64,000 bases of DNA from JBDWFY01 sp965275915 (GCA_965275915.1 CBDHYI010000007.1:868001-932000), one strand, 5' to 3'; shown: positions 9,235-18,676, counted from the stretch's first letter. The notes: a model not told the origin generated them from the sequence alone. Made by a program: numbers and translations.

Positions 9235-10971
9235 TCAGTTGGACGTCCAACGTTTGATCAGCTCGTCATAGGCGATGGTTTCGCCCTGCGGCTTTTCATT
9301 GTCCAGCTTGGCCTTGGCGCCACCTTTGCCGAGCCATTCGGAAGGATCTTTTTCCTCGTTCAGGCGCGGACCGCAACCGCCATAGGTGTTGTTTGCTTCA
9401 TCAGCGCGCTGCATGCGGGCCATGATCTGGTCCATTTCACCGGCGAGCCGATCCATGGCTTCCTGCGGAGTGAACGCACCGGAGTTCACATCCCCGATCT
9501 GCTGCCACCACAGTTGAGCAAGCTTCGGATAATCCGGCACATTCACACCGGTCGGCGTCCACATAACCCGGTCGGGCGAGCGATAGAACTCAACCAGACC
9601 GCCGAGTTCCGACGCGCGCTCGGTGAAGGACTCGTCCCGAATGTCGCTGTCGCGGATAATGGTCAGACCGACATGGCTCTTTTTCAGAGAGACCGTTTTG
9701 GAAACGACAAACTGAGCATAAAGCCAGGCTGCTTTACGGCGATCGACCGGCGTGGATTTGAACAGTGTCCATGAACCGGCATCCTGATAGCCAAGCTTCT
9801 GGCCTTCTTCCCAATAGGGACCCTTCGGAGACGGCGCCATCCGCCAGAGCGGCTTGCCTTCATCGTCCACCGTGTTGTTGCCTTCGCTCCTCGGAGCGAC
9901 CATGCTCGCCGTGAAGGCTGTGTACCAGAAGATCTGCTGCGCGACGTTGCCCTGAGACAGTGCCGGAAGTGACTGATAGAAGTCATAATCGGCTGCTGCG
10001 GGCGGAGCATATTTCCGCAGCCATTCGTCCCACTTGCGGATGGCATAAACAGCTGCAGGGCCGTTGGTTCCGCCACCGCGGGAGACGGACGCACCGGCAG
10101 GATTACACGAATCCAGCTCCATGCGGATGCCCCATTCGTCGATCGGGCGGCCGTTTGGCAGACCTTTCGATCCGGCTCCGGCCATAGACAGCCAGGCATC
10201 GGTCATCCGCCAGCCAAGATCCGGCGCACGCTTACCGTAGTCCATGTGGCCATAGACGCGGACACCGTCGATTTCCTTCACATCTTCACTGAAGAACTCG
10301 GCAATGTCTTCATAAGCTGACCAGTTGACGGGAACGCCAAGGTCATAACCGTATTTTTCCTTGAACTGCTTTTGCAGATCTTCCCGGTCAAACCAGTCCT
10401 TGCGGAACCAATACAGGTTCGCGAACTGCTGATCCGGCAACTGATAGACTTTGCCGTCCGGTCCGGTTGTGAACGAAATGCCGATAAAGTCTTCGAGATC
10501 CAGCGACGGAAGTGTCACGTCCTTGCCGTCGCCATCCATCCAGTCGCTGAGATTGACGGCGAGCTGCAGGCGCGAATGCGTACCGATCAGATCCGAGTCA
10601 TTGACATAGGCATCATAGAGGTTGCGGTTGGTCTGCATCTGGGTCTGCACGGCCTGAACGACCTCACCCTCACCAAGCAGCTGGTGATTGACCTTGATGC
10701 CGGTAATGTCTTCGAAAGCCTTGGTCAGCGTTTCGGATTCATACGTATGTGTCGGGATCGTTTCCGACAGCACATTGATTTCCATGCCCTTGAAAGGCTC
10801 GGCAGCTTTGATGAACCATTCCATCTCTTCCATCTGCTGCTCTTTGGAGAGCGTGGACGGCTGGAACTCGCTGTCGATCCATTTTTTCGCCGCTTCCGCG
10901 TCGGCCCAGGCCGGGCCGGAAACAACGAGCAATGCCGCAACGGCTGCTGCGGACATAAGCTTATTTTTCAT
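9235..10971 (-). CDS. glpV: Glycerol ABC transporter periplasmic binding protein GlpV
   Basis: A 578-residue exported solute-binding protein. The N-terminus has a clear signal peptide (MKNKLMSAAAVAALLVVSG...AWA) with cleavage expected after Ala23 or so. The mature protein has the two-lobe binding-protein pattern and is long for the class, like rhizobial GlpV. It is the first gene of the leftward transporter operon and its start faces glpR across a 166-bp divergent promoter region. In the rhizobial cluster I remember, glpV is placed last, so the order here (V-S-T-P-Q-U) is different. A hairpin-rich spacer follows the gene, which suits high expression of the binding protein relative to the rest. 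Confidence 0.87.
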   Translation of the reverse strand: MKNKLMSAAAVAALLVVSGPAWADAEAAKKWIDSEFQPSTLSKEQQMEEMEWFIKAAEPFKGMEINVLSETIPTHTYESETLTKAFEDITGIKVNHQLLGEGEVVQAVQTQMQTNRNLYDAYVNDSDLIGTHSRLQLAVNLSDWMDGDGKDVTLPSLDLEDFIGISFTTGPDGKVYQLPDQQFANLYWFRKDWFDREDLQKQFKEKYGYDLGVPVNWSAYEDIAEFFSEDVKEIDGVRVYGHMDYGKRAPDLGWRMTDAWLSMAGAGSKGLPNGRPIDEWGIRMELDSCNPAGASVSRGGGTNGPAAVYAIRKWDEWLRKYAPPAAADYDFYQSLPALSQGNVAQQIFWYTAFTASMVAPRSEGNNTVDDEGKPLWRMAPSPKGPYWEEGQKLGYQDAGSWTLFKSTPVDRRKAAWLYAQFVVSKTVSLKKSHVGLTIIRDSDIRDESFTERASELGGLVEFYRSPDRVMWTPTGVNVPDYPKLAQLWWQQIGDVNSGAFTPQEAMDRLAGEMDQIMARMQRADEANNTYGGCGPRLNEEKDPSEWLGKGGAKAKLDNEKPQGETIAYDELIKRWTSN

Positions 10972-11009
10972 ATGGCTAGTCCTCCCTAAAAACCAATGTA
11001 CGAACTATC

Positions 11010-11131
11010 AAACGAAAAAAAATGAACGTCAAGCGAAAATTTTTATTGTTTTGTTGCGCTGTATTGCTCAAAATACGTTCAATATGACTCAAAATGAAAA
11101 TTCAAACGCCAAAAACGAAAATAACCGAAAG
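11010..11131. promoter_or_regulatory. Candidate GlpR operator repeats in the glpV/glpR divergent region
   Basis: The divergent region repeats an A-rich CGAAA element: AAACGAAAA at 11010-11018, AAGCGAAAA at 11031-11039, AAACGAAAA at 11113-11121 and AACCGAAAG at 11123-11131. The first two are 21 bp apart and the last two 10 bp apart, which are helical-turn spacings. DeoR-family GlpR proteins bind direct repeats of short A/T-rich words of this kind, so these are reasonable operators controlling both the transporter operon and glpRD. Binding itself is inferred. Confidence 0.45.
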
Positions 11132-11137
11132 TAGAAG

Positions 11138-11938
11138 ATGGAGACGATCACACCACGGCAATCCGATATTCTCGGTCTTGCGCGGCTGTCCGGCCGGGTG
11201 GACGTGGATAGTCTTGCCGCGCGGTTCGACGTGTCGCCCCAGACTATTCGGAAAGATCTCAATGAGTTATGCGACACCCAGCTTCTGGAACGGGTTCACG
11301 GCGGCGCGGTTTTCCGGTCCGGCGTCGTCAATTACGCCTACGATGCGCGCCGGAAACTGGCTGCGGACAGCAAACACCTGATCGGCGAAAAGGCCGCGTC
11401 CATCATTCCCGACAACAGCTCCATTTTGCTGAATATCGGAACGACCACCGAACAGGTCGCGCTTGCCCTGCGGCGACGGCAGGGGTTGCTGGTCATCACC
11501 AACAACGTCAATGTCGTCAATATTCTCCGCGACAGCCCCGGAACTGAAGTCATCATCGCAGGAGGACCCGTCAGGCGAAGCGATGCCGGCGTCGTCGGCG
11601 AGGCAACCGTCGACTTTATCAAACAGTTCAAAACAGACTTTGCCGTGATCGGCGCTTCAGCCATCGATGAAGACGGTTCCCTGCTGGACTACGATTACCG
11701 GGAGGTACGGGTTGCCCGGACGATCATCGATAATGCGCGCCATCCCATTCTGGTGGCCGATAGTATGAAATTCAGCCGCAACGCGCCGGTGCGCATCGGC
11801 CATATTTCGGAAATCAAAAGCCTGGTCACCGACCAGCCGCCACCTGAAAAATTTGCCGAGATCTGCACCGGAGCAGCGGTGAAGATCGAACTCGTCTCCA
11901 AACCTCCGGAAACCGCGCAAGCGTCCCCCACAGCTTAG
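11138..11938 (+). CDS. glpR: DeoR-family transcriptional regulator GlpR
   Basis: A 266-residue cytosolic repressor. The N-terminal winged helix is typical of DeoR proteins (RQSDILGLARLSGRVDVD followed by LAARFDVSPQTIRKDL, about residues 6-45, then LLERVHGGAVF). The C-terminal part is the sugar-phosphate sensor domain (NIGTTTEQVALALRR; VIGASAIDEDGSLLDYDYREV). In related bacteria GlpR responds to glycerol-3-phosphate. It lies 13 bp before glpD and faces the transporter operon, so it probably controls both. The CGAAA repeats just upstream are candidate binding sites. Confidence 0.9.
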   Translation: METITPRQSDILGLARLSGRVDVDSLAARFDVSPQTIRKDLNELCDTQLLERVHGGAVFRSGVVNYAYDARRKLAADSKHLIGEKAASIIPDNSSILLNIGTTTEQVALALRRRQGLLVITNNVNVVNILRDSPGTEVIIAGGPVRRSDAGVVGEATVDFIKQFKTDFAVIGASAIDEDGSLLDYDYREVRVARTIIDNARHPILVADSMKFSRNAPVRIGHISEIKSLVTDQPPPEKFAEICTGAAVKIELVSKPPETAQASPTA

Positions 11939-11951
11939 GGTCAGACCCCAA

Positions 11952-13448
11952 ATGAGTGACGACAAAGTTGATATTTTCATAATCGGCGGCGGCATCAATG
12001 GCTGCGGCATTGCGCGGGATGCAGTGGGACGCGGCTATTCCGTTTTTCTGGCGGAAATGAACGATCTGGCAAGCGGAACCTCTTCCTGGTCGACCAAGCT
12101 CATCCATGGCGGCCTCAGATACCTGGAATATTACGAGTTTCGCCTGGTTCGCGAAGCGCTGATGGAACGGGAAGTTCTGTGGGCGATGGCCCCGCATATT
12201 ATCCGGCCCTTGCGCTTCATTCTGCCCCATCACAAGGGCCTGAGACCCGCCTGGCTGCTCAGGCTCGGCCTGTTTTTATACGATCACCTTGGCGGCAGGA
12301 AGCTGCTGCCGCCGACAAAAACGGTCGATCTGATGAACGGTCCGTACGGCGCACCGCTCAATGGCGATTTCGCAAAAGGCTTTGAGTATTCCGACTGCTG
12401 GGTCGACGATGCGCGCCTCGTGGTTCTGAACGCGCGCGATGCCGCCGCGAAGGGCGCAACCATTACCACCCGGACCAAGGTCGAGCGCCTTGAAGATGTC
12501 GGAGGCGGTTGGAAGATAACGATTGCCGACCAGCGAACCGGCGAAAAGCGCGACATTGAGGCCCGGCTGGTTGTGAACGCCGCCGGCCCGTGGGTGGACA
12601 CTGTTCTGCGCGGCCCTCTTGGCAAGAACGATGCGCGCAATGTCCGTCTGGTTCAGGGCAGTCATATTGTTGTGCCGCGTATCTACGAGCACGATCGCTG
12701 CTTTATCTTCCAGAATTCCGACGGCCGCATCATCTTCACCATTCCCTATCAGGGCGATTTCACGCTGATCGGCACGACGGATCAGGATTACAAGGGAGAT
12801 CCGGCGGATGTGGCGATTACATCGGACGAAGTCTCCTATCTGTGCGCTGCCGCAAGCGAGTATTTCAGACAGCCGATCGAGGTGGACAGCGTGGTCTGGA
12901 CCTATTCGGGTGTCCGCCCGCTGTTCGACGATGGCGCCGAGGCCGCTCAGGCGGCGACACGCGATTATGTCCTGAAGACCTTTAAGGCGGACAATGGAGC
13001 GCCCATGGTCAATATTTTCGGTGGCAAGATCACAACCTATCGAAGGCTTGCGCTTTCGGCTCTGGAAAAAATCGAAAGCGCGATCGGCGCCAAAGGCATG
13101 TCCTGGACCGAGCGGGCAACGCTTCCCGGCGGCGGATTTACCGAAGTGGAATTTGATCAGGAACTTCAGAAACTGAAATCCGCTTTTCCGTTCCTCCACG
13201 ACAAGGTCGCTTACCGGCTGTTCCATGCATACGGACTGGATGCCTTCGCCATTCTTGGCGAGGCAAAGTCGCCGGAAGACCTGGGACAGGATTTCGGCGG
13301 CGGGCTGACGGAGGCGGAGGTGCGATGGTTGGTCGAAAATGAATGGGCCCAGGAGGCACAGGACATCTTGTGGCGCCGCAGCAAGCTCGGCCTCCGCGTT
13401 TCAGATGAACAGGTTTCAGCACTGAAAAGCTATCTGGAAGCCGCTTAG
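11952..13448 (+). CDS. glpD: Glycerol-3-phosphate dehydrogenase (FAD, quinone-linked)
   Basis: A 498-residue flavoprotein that oxidises glycerol-3-phosphate to dihydroxyacetone phosphate and passes electrons to the quinone pool at the inner membrane. The N-terminal dinucleotide fold (DIFIIGGGINGCGIARDAVGRG) is followed by the GlpD-specific GTSSWSTKLIHGGLRYLEYYEF stretch near residues 40-65. The C-terminal part carries IFGGKITTYRRLA. Length matches the family. It is downstream of glpR with a 13-bp gap. No glycerol kinase gene is present in this block, so glpK must lie elsewhere for the pathway to work. Confidence 0.95.
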   Translation: MSDDKVDIFIIGGGINGCGIARDAVGRGYSVFLAEMNDLASGTSSWSTKLIHGGLRYLEYYEFRLVREALMEREVLWAMAPHIIRPLRFILPHHKGLRPAWLLRLGLFLYDHLGGRKLLPPTKTVDLMNGPYGAPLNGDFAKGFEYSDCWVDDARLVVLNARDAAAKGATITTRTKVERLEDVGGGWKITIADQRTGEKRDIEARLVVNAAGPWVDTVLRGPLGKNDARNVRLVQGSHIVVPRIYEHDRCFIFQNSDGRIIFTIPYQGDFTLIGTTDQDYKGDPADVAITSDEVSYLCAAASEYFRQPIEVDSVVWTYSGVRPLFDDGAEAAQAATRDYVLKTFKADNGAPMVNIFGGKITTYRRLALSALEKIESAIGAKGMSWTERATLPGGGFTEVEFDQELQKLKSAFPFLHDKVAYRLFHAYGLDAFAILGEAKSPEDLGQDFGGGLTEAEVRWLVENEWAQEAQDILWRRSKLGLRVSDEQVSALKSYLEAA

Positions 13449-13458
13449 CTGAAACCCA

Positions 13459-14799
13459 TCAGCCTGTGATCCCTTCGGCCTCAAGAACAGAATTGACCGC
13501 CCCGTCCAGCTTGTCGACCAATTCGTCAATCTGCTCCGGCTCAATAATGAAAGGCGGTGCCAGCAGGATATGATCGCCGCGTTTGCCGTCGATCGTGCCG
13601 CCCATCGGATAGCAGATCATGCCGCCGGCAAACGCCGCCTTCTTGATTTTCGCATTCACTTTCAGCGACGGATCAAGCGGCTCCTTGCTTTCTCTGTCCG
13701 CCACAAGCTCAAGCCCCCGGAACAGGCCGCGCCCGCGAATATCGCCAATATGGGGATGCTGGGAAAAACGTTCAGTCAGAGCGCTTTCAAGCAGGTCCCC
13801 CATTTCGCGGCAGCGGTTTATCAGGTTTCGATCAATCAGCGAGGACACAACCGCATGCGCTGCAGCCGCGGCTGTCGGGTGGCCCATATAGGTATGGCCG
13901 TGCTGAAACAGCTTTGAGCCTTCGTCTATGGCCCGATAGATTTCCCTCGAGCACAGCATCGCACCGATCGGCTGATATCCGGCACCCAGTCCTTTCGCGA
14001 TACAGAGAATATCGGGGCTGACCCCATCGGCTTCGCAGGAAAACAGATTGCCGGTCCGGCCCATGCCGCACATGACCTCGTCCAGGATCAGCAGCACACC
14101 ATACTGATCGCATATCTGTCGGATACGCTTGTAATAGCCCTTTACAGCCGGTACCGCCCCCATCGTTGCGCCGACAACCGGTTCGGCCACAAAAGCCGCT
14201 ACGGTTTCCGGCCCGACCCGCAACAGTTCCTTTTCAAGTTCATTGGCGGCGCGAAGGCCATAGGCCTCTTCGGTTTCATCGTCCCGCTGTTCGCGATAGG
14301 CATAACAGGGTGCAATGTGGGACATCTCAACGAGCAGCGGCTCGAACGGTTCGCGGCGCCACATATTGCCGCCGGCCGCCAGCGCGCCCAACGTGTTGCC
14401 GTGATAGCTTTGCAGCCGGGCGATAAACCGCGACCGGCCCGCATCGCCGCGCTCCAGATGATATTGCCGCGCCAGCTTCAGCGCCGCTTCGGTGGCTTCG
14501 GAGCCGCCCGATACGAGATAAACCCGCTCCAACCCTTCCGGTGCGTGCTCGACCAGAAGATCGGCCAGTTCCTCGGCCGGTTCCGAGGTGAAAAATCCGG
14601 TATGGGCAAACGCGATCTTGTCAATCTGGCCTTTGATGGCTTCAGCCACCCGCGCATCGGAATGTCCCAGACAAGACACAGCCGCCCCGCCGGAGGCATC
14701 CAGATAGCGCTTGCCGTTCGAGTCGATGATGTAAACCCCGTCGCCCTTTGCGGCAAAGGGGAGATTCTGGGCCGTGTGGCGGGGGAAAATATGGTTCAT
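13459..14799 (-). CDS. Class III pyridoxal-phosphate aminotransferase
   Basis: A 446-residue enzyme of the ornithine/omega-amino acid aminotransferase class. Visible features are VYLVSGGSEATEAALKLARQY near residue 95, the PLP-contacting LILDEVMCGMGRTG near residue 230 and the Schiff-base lysine in DILCIAKGLGAGYQP near residue 260. The C-terminus ends in a typical ILLAPPFIIEPEQIDELVD. The amino donor is unknown; these enzymes transfer amino groups from omega-amino acids or amines to keto acids. The ATG at 14799 is where homology begins; a start at 14865 would add 22 residues. It converges on glpD with a 10-bp gap and may be a single-gene unit. Confidence 0.87.
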   Translation of the reverse strand: MNHIFPRHTAQNLPFAAKGDGVYIIDSNGKRYLDASGGAAVSCLGHSDARVAEAIKGQIDKIAFAHTGFFTSEPAEELADLLVEHAPEGLERVYLVSGGSEATEAALKLARQYHLERGDAGRSRFIARLQSYHGNTLGALAAGGNMWRREPFEPLLVEMSHIAPCYAYREQRDDETEEAYGLRAANELEKELLRVGPETVAAFVAEPVVGATMGAVPAVKGYYKRIRQICDQYGVLLILDEVMCGMGRTGNLFSCEADGVSPDILCIAKGLGAGYQPIGAMLCSREIYRAIDEGSKLFQHGHTYMGHPTAAAAAHAVVSSLIDRNLINRCREMGDLLESALTERFSQHPHIGDIRGRGLFRGLELVADRESKEPLDPSLKVNAKIKKAAFAGGMICYPMGGTIDGKRGDHILLAPPFIIEPEQIDELVDKLDGAVNSVLEAEGITG

Positions 14800-15148
14800 T
14801 TGAGGTCTCGGATGTTTTACAGTGTGGCCGGTCAGACCGCAGGCCGTGACGTTCGCGGAAAACATGACATTGAGGCAAAATCAGGATTGCCGTTCCAAGG
14901 TCGGCGCGGATATCACACAATCACTCCCGACCGATTTGCGCAAATAAATAATGCGGAAACGCAATCTGTCCGAACTCATCGACCGCAATCACGGGCGGAT
15001 ATGGTGAAGAGTCAACCGCGCTAGACAAACGGCCAGTACACCCTTCTGGGATCGGCATTCTATTATAAAATCCGACGAAACGCTCTCGCTGCAGAACCCA
15101 TGCTGCGAACCGGAGAGTTCATTCCAGACTGGAACAGGAGATCACCAG
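14800..15148. promoter_or_regulatory. Divergent intergenic region between the aminotransferase and ivd
   Basis: About 350 bp with no recognised gene. A TATAAA-like hexamer at 15064-15069 could be a -10 element for the rightward ivd gene, and AGGAG just before the ivd ATG is a good ribosome site. No clear -35 box, operator palindrome or RNA gene was found. Confidence 0.35.
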
Positions 15149-16312
15149 ATGTATCTGACAGGGATGAATTTCGCCCTTGGCGAAGAGGTCGAAGCGGTCC
15201 GCGATGTGGTTCAAAGGTGGGCGCAGGATAAGCTGGCACCGCGGGCGGCGGAGATTGATGAAACGAACGATTTTCCCGCCGATCTCTGGCCGGAACTCGG
15301 CGAACTGGGGCTCCTGGGCATCACGGCCGATCCGGATTACGGTGGCTCGGGCATGGGCTATGTCGCCCATGTTGTGGCGGTTGAGGAAATTGCCCGCGCG
15401 TCGGCGTCGACCTCGCTGTCCTATGGCGCCCATTCCAATCTGTGTGTTAATCAGATTAACCGCAACGGCACGCCGGAACAGAAGGCGAAATATCTGCCCA
15501 AACTCTGTTCGGGCGAGCATATCGGTGCGCTGGCCATGTCCGAACCCGGGTCGGGGTCCGATGTGGTCTCCATGAGCCTGAGGGCCGAGAAGCGGAATGA
15601 CCGGTTCATCCTGACCGGCAACAAGATGTGGATCACCAACGGTCCGGATGCCGAGACGCTGGTGGTCTACGCCAAGACCGATCCCGATGCCGGTTCCAAG
15701 GGCATCACCGCTTTTTTGATTGAAAAAGACATGACCGGCTTTTCCACGGCCCAGAAGCTCGACAAGCTCGGCATGCGCGGCTCGAACACCTGCGAGCTGA
15801 TTTTCGATGAATGTGAAGTCCCTTACGAAAATGTGCTTGGCGAAGAAGGCAACGGCGTTCAGGTCCTGATGTCCGGCCTTGATTATGAGCGCGTCGTGCT
15901 GGCGGGCATCGGCATCGGCATCATGCAGGCCTGTATGGATGCGGTGGTTCCCTATATTCATGAGCGCAAGCAGTTCGGAAAGCCGATCGGCACATTCCAG
16001 CTCATGCAGGCGAAAATCGCCGACATGTATACGGCCATGAATTCGGCCCGCGCCTATGTGTATGCGGTTGCCGCCGCCTGTGACCGGGGCGAAACGACGC
16101 GCAAGGATGCTGCCGCCTGCGTGCTTTATGCGTCCGAGCAAGCCACGCAACAGGCACTTCAGGCGATCCAGGCATTGGGTGGCAACGGCTATATCAACGA
16201 ATATCCGACCGGCCGCCTGCTGAGGGACGCCAAACTGATGGAGATCGGCGCCGGCACATCGGAAATCCGCCGCATGCTGATCGGCCGCGAGATTTTCTCC
16301 GAGACGGCTTAA
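15149..16312 (+). CDS. ivd: Isovaleryl-CoA dehydrogenase
   Basis: A 387-residue FAD enzyme of leucine breakdown that oxidises isovaleryl-CoA to 3-methylcrotonyl-CoA and passes electrons to ETF. The acyl-CoA dehydrogenase signatures are present (ALAMSEPGSGSDVVS near residue 130; WITNGPDA; LGMRGSNTCEL). The catalytic glutamate is at the IVD-specific position in SGLDYERVVLAG near residue 250, while the place used by other family members reads GGNGYINEYPTGRLLRD, as in IVD. Length matches. Methylcrotonyl-CoA carboxylase genes, often neighbours, are absent here. The next gene is convergent. Confidence 0.92.
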   Translation: MYLTGMNFALGEEVEAVRDVVQRWAQDKLAPRAAEIDETNDFPADLWPELGELGLLGITADPDYGGSGMGYVAHVVAVEEIARASASTSLSYGAHSNLCVNQINRNGTPEQKAKYLPKLCSGEHIGALAMSEPGSGSDVVSMSLRAEKRNDRFILTGNKMWITNGPDAETLVVYAKTDPDAGSKGITAFLIEKDMTGFSTAQKLDKLGMRGSNTCELIFDECEVPYENVLGEEGNGVQVLMSGLDYERVVLAGIGIGIMQACMDAVVPYIHERKQFGKPIGTFQLMQAKIADMYTAMNSARAYVYAVAAACDRGETTRKDAAACVLYASEQATQQALQAIQALGGNGYINEYPTGRLLRDAKLMEIGAGTSEIRRMLIGREIFSETA

Positions 16313-16321
16313 CCCGGACTG

Positions 16322-17032
16322 TCAGGGTCGCGGCGGGATTTTCAGACCTTTTTCCGATGCCGGGCGTGCCAGACAGCTCTCGAGCCAGGTTGTGACAGCG
16401 GAAAAGTCATTCAGGCCGACCGCATCACCACCTTCATAAAAGTCTCGCACCGTCCGAACCCAGGGGAAGGTCGCGATGTCGGCGATCGAATAGTCCGCTC
16501 CCATAATGAAAGGGCCTGATACGCCGGACAACCGGCTTTCCAGAACGCCCAGGAGACGGCGGGTCTCGTTAGTGTAGCGCTCGGTCGGATAGGGATCGGA
16601 CACCTTGTCCTTCATGAATTTGAAGAAGTGGCCGAACTGGCCGAACATCGGACCGACGCCACCCATCTGGAAAAATACCCATTGCAGGCACTCATAGCGC
16701 TCACGGGCATCATTGGGCATCAGTTGATCTGTTTTGTCGGCAAGATAAACGAGAATGGCACCGGATTCGAACAGGCCGATCGGTTTGTCTTCGGGTCCAT
16801 TCGGATCGATGATCGAGGGAATTTTGCCATTCGGATTGAGCGCCAGATACGCATCCGTTTTCTGATCGTCCTTCATGATATCGATCAGATGCGCTTCGTA
16901 GGCGAGCCCCATCTCCTCAAGAGCGATCGATATCTTTACGCCGTTCGGAGTCGCAAACGAATAGAGCTGGATGACGTCCGGATTTTGTGGCGGAAACCGT
17001 TTGGTGATGGGGAACTGCGAAAGATCTGTCAT
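16322..17032 (-). CDS. Glutathione S-transferase (YghU-like)
   Basis: A 236-residue cytosolic protein with a thioredoxin-like N-terminal domain (VIQLYSFATPNGVKISIALEEMGLAYEAHLID) and the all-helical C-terminal GST domain. The PNGVKISI segment carries the asparagine typical of the Nu-class/YghU proteins, which have disulphide-bond reductase or peroxidase-like activity with glutathione. An ESGAILVYLADK motif near residue 85 binds glutathione. The ATG at 17032 is chosen because homology begins there. It lies downstream of the RidA gene on the same strand with a 99-bp gap, and may or may not be part of that operon. Confidence 0.87.
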   Translation of the reverse strand: MTDLSQFPITKRFPPQNPDVIQLYSFATPNGVKISIALEEMGLAYEAHLIDIMKDDQKTDAYLALNPNGKIPSIIDPNGPEDKPIGLFESGAILVYLADKTDQLMPNDARERYECLQWVFFQMGGVGPMFGQFGHFFKFMKDKVSDPYPTERYTNETRRLLGVLESRLSGVSGPFIMGADYSIADIATFPWVRTVRDFYEGGDAVGLNDFSAVTTWLESCLARPASEKGLKIPPRP

Positions 17033-17131
17033 GGGAAACCCGTTTTTATGGAACCATCTCGCCAGACTTAGTCTATCGGGGCCGAGAGGCAAGATGTGCG
17101 GTCATCTGGAAGGCAACGGTCACGCGCCCGT

Positions 17132-17566
17132 TCAGACTTGCGACCCGGAGGGGACAACCGCCGTCGCCTCAATCTCCACCTTGGCCCGATCCTCAACCAG
17201 CGCCACGACCTGAACCAGCGCCATCGCCGGAAAGTGCCGACCCATGATCTCCTGGTAGGCCTCACCAAGTTTCGGCAGGCATGCAAGATATTCCTGTTTG
17301 TCTGTCACATACCAGGTGAGTCGCACAATATGCTCGGGCCCGGCCTTTGCTTCAGCCAGCACCTCGACAATATTGGAAAGCACCTGCCTGACCTGGCCGA
17401 TGAAATCGTCGGTCTCAAATTCCTGGTCGGCATTCCAGCCGATCTGGCCTCCGACAAAGACAAAACGGCCTTCTGCGACAACACCGTTGGCGTAGCCAAT
17501 TGCCTTCTTCCAATGTGACGGATGGAGAATTTCAGTCACAGTCTTGCTCTTTCCCTGTTCTGTCAT
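17132..17566 (-). CDS. RidA-family protein
   Basis: A 144-residue protein of the RidA/YjgF family, small trimeric enzymes that hydrolyse reactive enamines and imines. Recognised from the fold pattern AIGYANGVVAEGRFVFVGGQIGWNADQEF and a C-terminal KVEIEATAVVP, where the usual catalytic arginine (RxEVE-type) is replaced by Lys-Val-Glu. That may indicate a subfamily with another activity. It is the last gene of the long leftward acid-degradation operon; its ATG lies 1 bp after the thioesterase stop. Its role there could be removing an imine by-product of an amino-aromatic substrate, which is inference. Confidence 0.85.
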   Translation of the reverse strand: MTEQGKSKTVTEILHPSHWKKAIGYANGVVAEGRFVFVGGQIGWNADQEFETDDFIGQVRQVLSNIVEVLAEAKAGPEHIVRLTWYVTDKQEYLACLPKLGEAYQEIMGRHFPAMALVQVVALVEDRAKVEIEATAVVPSGSQV

Positions 17567-17567
17567 G

Positions 17568-17993
17568 TCAGGACACCAATTCCGGCGCGTGGGCACGGAC
17601 ATAATTTTCAACCTCCGCCAGCCACGGTCTCGGACGGCGCGTATCGCGATCCGTCATGACCAGCACCTGTGTGCCCTCCAATCGCAGCGTCCCGTCGCAG
17701 TGCGCCCGAAGCGCCAGATGCATGCTGGTGGTGCCGAAGCGGGTAACATCTATTGAGAAAATGGCGGAATCGCCAAGCTGACTGGGTGCACGGAAATCGA
17801 TAGAGATGCTGGCTGTGGGAATGGCGACCCCCCGCTCCAGATGAAGGTCGGCGAAGGAAAGCCCGATCGCGTCCTCAAACCACTGCTCGACCACCGAATT
17901 GATCAGTTCGAAATAGCGGGGATAAAACACCATGCCTGCCGGATCGCAGTGCTGAAACAGTATTTTCCGTTCGGTGCTGAAAAGTGATGACAC
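17568..17993 (-). CDS. Acyl-CoA thioesterase (4-hydroxybenzoyl-CoA thioesterase / YbgC type)
   Basis: A 141-residue hot-dog-fold thioesterase. The signature FQHCDPAGMVFYPRYFELINSVVEQWFE near residues 13-40 contains the catalytic aspartate of the 4-hydroxybenzoyl-CoA thioesterase/YbgC group. It would release CoA from a small aromatic or aliphatic acyl-CoA in the cytosol. It sits between livF and the RidA gene with gaps of 2 and 1 bp, so it belongs to the same operon as the CoA ligase at 22588-24210; a thioesterase beside a CoA ligase probably prevents CoA trapping. Confidence 0.88.
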   Translation of the reverse strand: MSSLFSTERKILFQHCDPAGMVFYPRYFELINSVVEQWFEDAIGLSFADLHLERGVAIPTASISIDFRAPSQLGDSAIFSIDVTRFGTTSMHLALRAHCDGTLRLEGTQVLVMTDRDTRRPRPWLAEVENYVRAHAPELVS

Positions 17994-17995
17994 GG

Positions 17996-18676
17996 TTAGA
18001 TCCCCAAATAACGGCTGCGCAGGTCCTCATCGAGCATGGCAGTCGGGCCTGCCCACACCGATCGCCCTTTCTCAAGAATGACGCAATGTTCGCTGATCGG
18101 CAAAAGCTCCTTGAGCGTCTTGTCGACAATCAGAATAGCCAGCCCCTCTTCTTTCAGATGACGAATTGCCGCCCAGATTTCCTGACGGATAACAGGTGCC
18201 AGCCCTTCAGTTGCCTCGTCAAGGATCAAAAGCTTCGGATTGGTCATCAGCGCCCGACCGATCGCCAGCATCTGTTGTTCACCTCCTGAAAGGGTCACTG
18301 CGCTTTGATGGCGGCGTTCCGCAAGACGTGGGAAAAGTCCCGCGACCCGCTTCACGTCCCATGACCCCGCCTTTGCCGCAACCAGCAGGTTTTCCGTCAC
18401 CGTGAGATTGCCGAAACAGCGCCGCCCTTCGGGAACCAATCCGATGCCGAGTTGCGCAATTCGGTGCGGTTTCATGGTCATGGTGTCGTGGCCGTCAAAG
18501 CGTATTGAGCCCGACCTTGGCGGTGTCAGCCGCAGGATTGAGCGAATGGTTGTCGACTTTCCCATGCCGTTGCGCCCCAGAAGAGCGACAACCTCGCCCT
18601 CGCGGACCGCAAGATCGACACCGAACAGCGCCTGACTGGCACCATAAAAGGTTTCAAGCCGGACCGCCTCAAGCAT
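17996..18676 (-). CDS. livF: Branched-chain-type ABC transporter ATP-binding protein LivF
   Basis: A 226-residue ATPase of the LivF class. Walker A is LGRNGMGKSTT, the signature is LSGGEQQMLAIGRALM and Walker B is LLILDEATEGLAP. The short length and the lack of an extra C-terminal domain fit LivF. It overlaps the end of livG by 8 bp. The transporter as a whole is likely to import an aromatic or related carboxylate rather than branched-chain amino acids, because of the CoA ligase and oxidation genes in the same operon. Confidence 0.88.
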   Translation of the reverse strand: MLEAVRLETFYGASQALFGVDLAVREGEVVALLGRNGMGKSTTIRSILRLTPPRSGSIRFDGHDTMTMKPHRIAQLGIGLVPEGRRCFGNLTVTENLLVAAKAGSWDVKRVAGLFPRLAERRHQSAVTLSGGEQQMLAIGRALMTNPKLLILDEATEGLAPVIRQEIWAAIRHLKEEGLAILIVDKTLKELLPISEHCVILEKGRSVWAGPTAMLDEDLRSRYLGI

